10,289 nucleotides of DNA. It comes from an uncultured Collinsella sp. (GTDB lineage Bacteria; Actinomycetota; Coriobacteriia; Coriobacteriales; Coriobacteriaceae). A program made the translations under genes and the position numbers. The notes below the pieces were generated by a model. That model was not told the origin of the DNA. It searched no databases and saw only the letters and a program-made list of their open reading frames with translations. Within the stretch, counting starts at the first letter, position 1, and every line of letters starts with the position of its first letter. Shown here one piece after another: positions 1-5,409 of this stretch. Location of the stretch: positions 1 through 10,289 of the forward strand of contig CAUDVX010000057.1 of assembly GCA_958452935.1 (NCBI GenBank), read 5' to 3'.

Positions 1-149
1 GCCACACTGGTCTGCGGAGTGTTCTGAAAACTAAGCCCGGCCCCCGCCTGCGGTGACGCTGCTGCGAGCGGCCTGCGATGGGGCCGTTGTTGGTTGGGGC
101 CGCTGGGCTGATGTTGGGGCGCGTGGCTGTTGCGGGCCCTAGTCCCGGC

Positions 150-290
150 GGCGGCCACGGCGCTTTGCGCCTGCCGCCTTGGGGGACTGCGGGGCGTGAC
201 GGCAGCTGCGGCGCGTTCGCGCCTACTGCCTGGGGTGACTGCGGGGCGTGACGGCAGCTGCGGCGCTTCGCGCCTGCTGCCTGAGGTGAC
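150..290. repeat. Tandem G+C-rich repeat, about three units of 51-52 bp
   Basis: A 30-base block is repeated without change at 185-214 and 237-266, a period of 52. A third, more diverged unit precedes them from about 150. Each unit carries a small hairpin of GGCGC against GCGCC at 159-171, 210-223 and 262-274. The loop differs (TTT, a two-base TT with a longer CG-extended stem, TTC) while the arms stay paired. The block lies in a gene-less region. An open frame crosses it from a TTG at 130, but its translation is low-complexity Ala/Arg/Leu with no ribosome binding site, so I do not call it a gene. Role unknown; it could be a variable-number tandem repeat or a structured transcript. Confidence 0.75.
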
Positions 291-637
291 TTTGGGGTTG
301 GTGCGAATCGGGGTCTAATACTTTCCCGTGAAGTGAACGACCTTATTTGGACCCCCGAAGCATTGGCATATTTTGACCGCTATTTCCTGCGGTTTTGCAG
401 CGTGAATCCTGCGGTTTTTTGGGCTAAAGGTGTGGATGCTCCGGGGCTTCGTTTTTACTCGTTCACTTCTCGGGAAAGTATTAGAGCTCAGCTGATAGAG
501 GTGCCGCTCTGGCGTCGATGCCCCGCGTCTTCTTCGCTTGATTGGGGAAAACAGCCTCGCTTAAGCAATTGCGAGCCCGCCCAGACGTATCTGCGGGGTT
601 GTCTGCACAATTCGCGGTATTATGTTGCGGAGTTTTG
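291..637. other. Gene-less stretch with one unsupported open frame
   Basis: A 101-codon frame opens with GTG at 333 and stops at 636-638, twelve bases before the next gene. It has no ribosome binding site, no recognisable domain and an irregular composition. The 12-base string TCCTGCGGTTTT occurs twice, at 385-396 and 407-418, which suggests repeat-derived non-coding DNA. A small hypothetical protein cannot be excluded. A TATTAT at 618-623 could be a -10 box for the downstream gene, but no good -35 is in place. Confidence 0.4.
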
Positions 638-644
638 AAAGGAG
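638..644 (+). promoter_or_regulatory. Ribosome binding site deciding the GTG start of ogt
   Basis: AAAGGAG sits six bases before the GTG at 651. It is a near-full anti-16S match and supports a GTG start rather than a downstream codon. Confidence 0.75.
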
Positions 645-650
645 CCGCTG

Positions 651-1229
651 GTGGTCACGACGACGTTTGCTTCGCCTTTGGGCGAAATCTTGCTTGCCGC
701 TGATGGCCGCGGTTTGACGGGGCTTTGGTTTGAGGGTCAGGAGCACTTTGGCTCTACGCTGCTCAAAGAGGATGCGGAGTATGTCGTAGGTGCCGATGCG
801 GTTTCTGGTACCGGTGGGATGTCTTCGGTAAGTCCAGCAAATGGCGCGGCTTCTTCGGTGCTTGAGCGTTCTTGGGCTTGGCTGAATGCTTATTTTGCGG
901 GGCAGGAGCCTCGGTTTACGCCGCCGTTGCATATGATTGGCACGGCGTTTCAGCGTGAGGTTTGGTTTGAGCTGCTTTCTATCCCGCGTGGCGAGGTCGC
1001 TACGTATGGTGAGATCGCCCAGCGTGTTGCGGCTCGACATCGTGTACCGGGAAACGAAGCACCTGTTGTGTCTCCCCGTGCCGTGGGGGCCGCGGTCGCG
1101 CGGAATCCTATTTCGATCATTGTGCCGTGCCATCGCGTGGTTGCCGCCGACGGCTCGCTTAACGGATATGCCGGCGGGCTTGACCGCAAGGAGCGGCTGC
1201 TTCGGCTTGAGGGCGCGTACGAGGAATAA
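651..1229 (+). CDS. ogt: Methylated-DNA--[protein]-cysteine S-methyltransferase (Ogt/MGMT family)
   Basis: This protein repairs O6-alkylguanine, and in the family also O4-alkylthymine, by moving the alkyl group irreversibly onto its own cysteine; it acts on DNA in the cytoplasm. The 192-residue product shows the family C-terminal domain: GTAFQREVW (97-105), TYGEIA (118-123), RAVGAAVARNP (143-153) and the active-site motif IIVPCHRVV with acceptor Cys160. GYAGGLDRKERLLRLE follows at 172-187. It is longer than the usual 160-175 residues because of two Ser/Gly/Ala/Pro-rich insertions, one at about 44-70 in the N-terminal domain and one at about 130-142 between the recognition helix and RAVG. The GTG start is chosen for the AAAGGAG at 638-644, six bases upstream. 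It stands alone, with 228 bases before the next gene. ogt is used as the general symbol; Ada-like regulatory domains are absent. Confidence 0.93.
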   Translation: MVTTTFASPLGEILLAADGRGLTGLWFEGQEHFGSTLLKEDAEYVVGADAVSGTGGMSSVSPANGAASSVLERSWAWLNAYFAGQEPRFTPPLHMIGTAFQREVWFELLSIPRGEVATYGEIAQRVAARHRVPGNEAPVVSPRAVGAAVARNPISIIVPCHRVVAADGSLNGYAGGLDRKERLLRLEGAYEE

Positions 1230-1251
1230 CGTTCGAGCACTTTGCATAGCC

Positions 1252-1284
1252 AAGACGCCGTGAAAGAACGAGTCGCCGTCTTTT
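1252..1284 (+). terminator. Possible intrinsic terminator after ogt
   Basis: AAGACG (1252-1257) pairs with CGTCTT (1277-1282). One mismatch and two more C-G pairs lie inside, and the loop is about 13 bases. The 3' arm runs into TTTT at 1281-1284. The stem is short and the U tract is partly consumed by pairing, so this is a modest candidate. It begins 22 bases after the ogt stop codon. Confidence 0.4.
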
Positions 1285-1322
1285 CGCGACCGGCATGCGT
1301 CCAAGCGCTCGGCATCTGCGCC

Positions 1323-1413
1323 TTAAGTTTGGTTAAGCCAAATCCTGCGTATTTGAAAACGCGCAGGTTGAGCAGCTAAGGCTGCGCTAAGACGGCTGGC
1401 GGTGCGCTATCAT
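1323..1413 (+). promoter_or_regulatory. Promoter and likely OmpR-type operator of the two-component operon
   Basis: TATCAT at 1408-1413 matches the -10 consensus at five of six positions. The -35 position at 17-base spacing (1385-1390) reads CGCTAA, which is poor. That weak -35 overlaps the second of two GCTAAG direct repeats (1375-1380 and 1386-1391, period 11). Another direct pair, TTAAG, stands at 1323-1327 and 1333-1337 (period 10). Head-to-tail sites spaced 10-11 bases and replacing the -35 are typical of promoters activated by OmpR/PhoB-family regulators. That suggests autoregulation, which is an inference. A CCTGCG/CGCAGG inverted repeat (1344-1349, 1362-1367) lies between the two pairs. 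Confidence 0.5.
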
Positions 1414-1457
1414 CGGCGGTATCGAAACCTGTAGAGCCGTGCGCCAAAGGAACAACC

Positions 1458-2147
1458 ATGAAGCTGATGCTTGCCGAGGACGAACCCGGCCTCTCCCGCG
1501 CCCTTACCGCGATTCTTCAACATAGCGACTACGAGGTCGACACCGCCCTCGACGGTCTGACGGCGCTCGATTATCTGCTCGCCAACGACTATGACGCCGC
1601 GATCCTAGACATCATGATGCCCGGCATGGACGGTATCGAGGTTCTCAAGCGTACGCGCGCCGCCGGTAAGCGACTGCCCATCATCATGCTCACGGCAAAA
1701 AGCGAGGTGTCCGATAAGGTCGAGGGCCTGGATGCCGGCGCCAACGACTATCTGACTAAGCCGTTTGCCGCCAAGGAGCTGCTCGCGCGCATCCGTGCCA
1801 TGACGCGTGCCGCGACGGCAATTGACGCCACGACGCTCAGCGTGGGCAACGTGCGCCTCGACACGGCGGCTTGCACGCTTGTGGGTCCCTTGGGTGAGGA
1901 ACACCTAGCCAATCGTGAGTTTCAGCTTATGGAACTCTTTATGCACAACGCCGGGACGCGCATGCCCACCGAGCGTCTGATGCTCGAGGTTTGGGGCGAG
2001 GACGCGCCCGAAGGTGCCAACGTGGTGTGGGTCTATATCTCGTACCTGCGCAAAAAGCTGACGGGACTTGGTGCCGACGTGGCCATTCGTGCATCGCGCA
2101 ACCAGGGCTATTCGCTCGAGGTTGTCGAGGAAGGCGAGCAGGCGTGA
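1458..2147 (+). CDS. OmpR/PhoB-family response regulator
   Basis: This is a cytoplasmic DNA-binding response regulator of 229 residues, the usual family length. The receiver domain spans about 1-115. It has the acidic pair Glu7/Asp8, phospho-acceptor Asp51 in the ILDIMMPGMDG motif, Thr79 in MLTAKS, Tyr98 and Lys101 in YLTKPF. The C-terminal winged-helix domain spans about 125-225. Its recognition-helix region is VVWVYISYLRKKL, and the wing ends in RNQGYSLEV. AAAGGA at 1446-1451 is six bases before the ATG. The gene overlaps the kinase by four bases in a GTGA stop/start junction, so the pair is translationally coupled. Target genes are not shown; the direct repeats in its own promoter suggest autoregulation, and the nearby ABC operon is a plausible target. 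Confidence 0.95.
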   Translation: MKLMLAEDEPGLSRALTAILQHSDYEVDTALDGLTALDYLLANDYDAAILDIMMPGMDGIEVLKRTRAAGKRLPIIMLTAKSEVSDKVEGLDAGANDYLTKPFAAKELLARIRAMTRAATAIDATTLSVGNVRLDTAACTLVGPLGEEHLANREFQLMELFMHNAGTRMPTERLMLEVWGEDAPEGANVVWVYISYLRKKLTGLGADVAIRASRNQGYSLEVVEEGEQA

Positions 2148-3505
2148 GCGTACGCGCGTGGTGCAAACGCATGACGGAGCGGTTTCACGCCGCCTCGAGT
2201 AGTACGGGGCGGGCTAATTCTGTTGACGCATTGGGCTGCCGCCTGCGTCGCAAATTTATCCTCGTTGCCATGGGTGCCGTGACCGTGGTGCTCACGCTCA
2301 TCATCGTCGGCATCAACATCGTCAATTATTCGCATGTCTGCAAGATGGCCGACGCTCGCCTGGACTATATCCTGGCGGGCAAGGACGGTATCGATTGGGG
2401 GGACGAGCCTAAAGACGATCCCGCTAATGGCAAGGATGCCGGCGATAGTCAGGCGGGCGTTCGCATCAGGCACTTCGAAGGCATGACGGCGGAGTCTCCC
2501 TTCGACACGCGCTACTTTACGGTGTCGATTGCCGGCGGGCAGGTGACTGATGTCAACACGGCCCGCATTGCCGCGGTGGGTGCCAAGCGTGCCGCCCGCA
2601 TCGCTGCAGGACTATATTCCAAGGGCTGGACCTCGGGCTTTTCTGGTAACTACCGCTATACGGTTACGGTTCAGGGCGACGAGACAACCTATGTGTTCGT
2701 GGACTGCTCGCGCGAGCTTGCAAGCTTTCATTCGTTTTTGAGCGCGAGCGTGGCAATCAGTTGCATTGGCTGGCTGGCGGTGCTGGCAATTGTGGCGGGT
2801 GCCTCGGGCGCGGTGATTCGACCGATGGTCGAGAGCTACAGCAAGCAAAAGCGGTTCATTACCGATGCAAGCCATGAGATCAAGACGCCGCTGGCTGTGA
2901 TTGATGCCGCGAACGAGGTACAAGAGATTGAAAGCGGCGAGAGCGAGTGGACGCAGAGCATTCACGAGCAGGTCGCGCGGCTGACGGCGCTGACGGAGCG
3001 TCTGGTGTTTCTGGCGCGTATGGACGAGGGCTCGGCGGGCTTTACCATGACATCGATCGATCTTTCGGAGGCGGTGGACAAGGCGGCGGCGCCGTTTGAG
3101 TCGGTGGCGGTTGCGCGCGGCAAGCGCCTGTCGACGTCGATTGCGAGCGGCGTGCGGGCCCATGCCGATGCTGCAGCGGTGGCACAGGTGGTTGAGCTGC
3201 TGCTGGACAACGCCACACGCTACGCAAGCGAGGACAGCGTGATCGAGCTAAGCCTGCGTGCCGTTTCGCGCGGTGCGGGCAAAGGCTCGGCCGAGCTTGT
3301 CGTATCGAATGCTGTTGATGAGCTGCCCGAGGGTGACCTGGACCGGCTGTTCGACCGCTTCTACCGCGCAGATGTCTCGCGTAACTCCAAGACGGGCGGC
3401 TCGGGCGTGGGCCTATCCGTGGTGCGTGCCATCGCCGAAGCCCATGGCGGGAGCGCTTCTGTCTGCGGCCACGGCAACCAGATCACCTTTACCGTCCGGC
3501 TCTAG
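2144..3505 (+). CDS. Membrane sensor histidine kinase
   Basis: This is the partner kinase of the preceding regulator, 453 residues from the GTG at 2144. That start overlaps the regulator stop and has GAGGAAGG nine bases upstream; ATG at 2171 is an alternative. Transmembrane segment 1 is about 38-60 and segment 2 about 203-224. They flank an extracytoplasmic sensor region of about 140 residues with an acidic loop near 81-101. The H box DASHEIKTPL holds the phosphorylated His244. The N box has Asn356 (LLLDNATRY), the F box is LFDRFYRAD (402-410), and the G2 box is TGGSGVGLSVV (417-427). No full HAMP linker fits between segment 2 and the H box: only about 20 residues separate them. The ligand is unknown. 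A hairpin repeat begins immediately after the TAG stop. A longer open frame reaching back to 1991 lies inside the regulator gene and is not the real start. Confidence 0.94.
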   Translation: MSVRAWCKRMTERFHAASSSTGRANSVDALGCRLRRKFILVAMGAVTVVLTLIIVGINIVNYSHVCKMADARLDYILAGKDGIDWGDEPKDDPANGKDAGDSQAGVRIRHFEGMTAESPFDTRYFTVSIAGGQVTDVNTARIAAVGAKRAARIAAGLYSKGWTSGFSGNYRYTVTVQGDETTYVFVDCSRELASFHSFLSASVAISCIGWLAVLAIVAGASGAVIRPMVESYSKQKRFITDASHEIKTPLAVIDAANEVQEIESGESEWTQSIHEQVARLTALTERLVFLARMDEGSAGFTMTSIDLSEAVDKAAAPFESVAVARGKRLSTSIASGVRAHADAAAVAQVVELLLDNATRYASEDSVIELSLRAVSRGAGKGSAELVVSNAVDELPEGDLDRLFDRFYRADVSRNSKTGGSGVGLSVVRAIAEAHGGSASVCGHGNQITFTVRL

Positions 3506-3557
3506 AACCTGCCAAAAAGGGACAGGTTTATTTTGGCAGGTTTCATCTGGGGAAACG
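3506..3557 (+). repeat. Dispersed hairpin repeat, copy 1
   Basis: AACCTGCCAAAA (3506-3517) is a perfect 12-base inverted repeat of TTTTGGCAGGTT (3531-3542), around a 13-base loop. The conserved tail runs to the GGGGAAACG ending at 3557. The copy starts at the base after the kinase TAG stop, so it would form the start of the operon's 3' untranslated region. The loop contains CAGGTTT, which repeats the right arm (3523-3529 and 3537-3543), so the left arm has two possible partners. There is no run of T after the stem, so a classical terminator is not evident. Copies 2 and 3 are at 4603-4648 and 8174-8225. Confidence 0.85.
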
Positions 3558-3591
3558 CCGGCGGGGAAGGCTGTGGGCGGAGGGTACGTCC

Positions 3592-3604
3592 CAGCGTGAC
3601 GCTG
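3592..3604. repeat. Short odd palindrome
   Basis: CAGCGT and ACGCTG are perfect inverted repeats around a single central G. The palindrome lies between hairpin repeat copy 1 and the three-module palindromic element. No function can be assigned. Confidence 0.45.
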
Positions 3605-3610
3605 CGGAGC

Positions 3611-3694
3611 GGGATGCACTTTCCTCTTGGGGCGCCTAGCGGAAACTGCATCCCAGTTTGAGGCTTCAGAACGGGACGCAATTTCCCCTAGGGG
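3611..3694. repeat. Three-module palindromic element with alternative hairpins
   Basis: Three copies of a 14-base module with consensus GGGAYGCANTTTCC are present. Copy A (3611-3624) and copy C (3673-3686) read rightward; copy B (3641-3654) reads leftward. A and B pair at 13 of 14 positions around a 16-base loop. B and C can also pair, though less well, so the two hairpins exclude each other. Copy C runs into the perfect palindrome CCCCTAGGGG (3685-3694). The element fills the space between the kinase gene and the convergent GyrI-like gene. It is probably a mobile or REP-like element, or a 3' structure; no T tract follows either hairpin. Confidence 0.7.
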
Positions 3695-3792
3695 ATATAA
3701 GATGCGACGGGCCGCGTCAAGATAATTACCGGATGACCTTGGAGTGTCTGGTTGACTGGCCTAAAACCTGATGCGCGGGGCGGCGGTCTACG

Positions 3793-4431
3793 CTATTCAG
3801 CGCGCTTGATGGGATGACGAACCACAGTCTTAAGTTTCTCCGGCGCACATTTGCGTGGATCGGAGAGATAGATTTCGTGATGTAAGCGGGTGTCTGAGAG
3901 GTCGGGGACATAGCCCTGCTCGGTCGTGTATTCATGCATAGCGTTTACGGTCGCCGGCTCGCTGTTGTAGGGTCCGGTATGCATGCATTGAACGCAGAGA
4001 CCCTCGTCAACTTTAAGCAGCTCGACGGCAGAAAAGTCCAGTTTCTTTTTGGTCGTGGCTTCCGCGACTGCCCAGTCAAAGTCATCTCGGGTGACGAAAT
4101 CGGGCAGGCGAATGCACGAGATAAAGTTGAAATCGTCCTTGCGTACATAATCGATGTCGCCGCTCGGGGAGTCTTGCCACCAGAATCCCTCGAGCGGCGG
4201 TACTACAAAGTCGAAATAGCCCTCGATACTCCTTGAGCCTTTCTTCGACATCTTGACGGTATAGGCGATGCCGTAAAGCAGTGGCAGGGCGTTTTGATAC
4301 TCGCCACCTTCGGTATTTGGGTCGCCCTTTCCGCGAACGGCAACGTAGCTCATAGGCGGGACAGTTACGATACTCGGCTTGCTTGCAGGTTTGTAGAGCT
4401 CCTTGCATTCCTTCTTAAAGTCGAACGCCAT
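3793..4431 (-). CDS. GyrI-like small-molecule-binding domain protein
   Basis: This is a single-domain cytoplasmic protein of 212 residues that I recognise as the GyrI-like family (PF06445/COG4832 type). Visible family stretches are the start MAFDFKKE, PPMSYVAVRGKGDPN (25-39), YTVKM (57-61) and PPLEGFWW (78-85). QCMHTGPYNSEPATVNAM follows at about 148-165, then HHEIYLSDPRKCAPEKLKTV (184-203). There is no DNA-binding domain. Relatives bind hydrophobic or cationic drugs, inhibit DNA gyrase (E. coli SbmC/GyrI), or hydrolyse cyclopropane-type DNA-alkylating toxins; which applies here is unknown. AAAGGCGG lies about six bases before the ATG. It is transcribed leftward, opposite to its neighbours on both sides. 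A LexA-type box and -10 candidates lie 40-70 bases upstream, so DNA-damage induction is likely. No clear intrinsic terminator follows. Confidence 0.9.
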   Translation of the reverse strand: MAFDFKKECKELYKPASKPSIVTVPPMSYVAVRGKGDPNTEGGEYQNALPLLYGIAYTVKMSKKGSRSIEGYFDFVVPPLEGFWWQDSPSGDIDYVRKDDFNFISCIRLPDFVTRDDFDWAVAEATTKKKLDFSAVELLKVDEGLCVQCMHTGPYNSEPATVNAMHEYTTEQGYVPDLSDTRLHHEIYLSDPRKCAPEKLKTVVRHPIKRAE

Positions 4432-4472
4432 GTTGGCCGCCTTTCTGCGTATTGGCCTACTTAGATAGCGGG

Positions 4473-4483
4473 ATCATATCATA
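4473..4483 (-). promoter_or_regulatory. Candidate -10 elements of the GyrI-like gene
   Basis: On the minus strand, TATGAT occurs twice, at 4483-4478 and 4478-4473. Each matches the -10 consensus at five of six positions and lies 42-52 bases before the ATG. For the second, the -35 position at 17-18 bases falls inside the LexA-type palindrome (4488-4501), as expected of a LexA-repressed promoter. The -35 match itself is weak. Confidence 0.5.
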
Positions 4484-4487
4484 GAAA

Positions 4488-4501
4488 CGAACAGCTGTTC
4501 G
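4488..4501. promoter_or_regulatory. Putative LexA/DinR (SOS) box
   Basis: CGAACAGCTGTTCG is a perfect 14-base palindrome. It contains GAAC-N4-GTTC, the core of the Gram-positive and actinobacterial SOS box. It lies 57 bases upstream of the GyrI-like start codon and overlaps the expected -35 region on that strand. The nearest rightward gene starts about 200 bases away, so the leftward gene is the likely target. lexA itself is not in the window, so the regulator is inferred. Confidence 0.7.
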
Positions 4502-4602
4502 AATGATTCGGCTGACAGATAGAGATGCGTGCGTTGTGTTTGGCGGTCGGCCTGACCCCGTCGATGATTTCTCTGCCTCCCCGGCGCCTCATCTATGGCT
4601 GT

Positions 4603-4648
4603 CGTTTCCCCATATAAAACCTGCCAAAATAAACCTGTCCCTTTTTGG
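4603..4648 (-). repeat. Dispersed hairpin repeat, copy 2 (inverted, one arm degenerate)
   Basis: Read on the minus strand, this is the same element as at 3506-3557. CCAAAAAGGGACAGGTTTAT is identical, followed by the TTTTGGCAGGTT arm and a tail ending GGGGAAACG. The outer part of the left arm is changed: GGTCGGTG at 4647-4654 stands in place of GGCAGGTT on the plus strand, which weakens the stem. It lies in the leader region of the ABC operon. Together with TGGTCGG (4646-4652) and CCGACCA (4681-4687), the changed arm makes a new 7-base inverted repeat around a possible promoter or leader. Confidence 0.8.
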
Positions 4649-4687
4649 TCGGTGCGAAATGGGTAATACTAAAGAGTTATCCGACCA
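4646..4687 (+). promoter_or_regulatory. Inverted repeats before the ABC operon; possible operator or leader hairpin
   Basis: TGGTCGG (4646-4652) and CCGACCA (4681-4687) are perfect 7-base inverted repeats. Between them is an imperfect inverted repeat, GGGTAATACT against AGAGTTATCC (4661-4682). This is the only structured sequence just before the ATPase start at 4703, apart from the repeat copy it abuts. I could not find a convincing -35/-10 pair, so the promoter position stays open. Confidence 0.35.
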
Positions 4688-4702
4688 GATGGGAACCGAT
4701 CG

Positions 4703-5404
<702 letters not shown>

Positions 5405-5409
5405 CGCCC

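Noticed and set aside
130..318. 62-codon open frame through the tandem repeat
   Set aside because: Starts with TTG, no ribosome binding site, low-complexity translation that follows the repeat period; not a credible gene.
1991..2143. Longer N-terminus for the histidine kinase
   Set aside because: The upstream extension lies wholly inside the response regulator gene in another frame; the GTG at 2144 has a ribosome binding site and gives a normal kinase N-terminus.
3506..3545. Hairpin repeat copy 1 as an ordinary intrinsic terminator
   Set aside because: The stem is strong but A-T rich next to the loop, and no T tract follows the 3' arm, so termination is possible but not supported by the usual signature.
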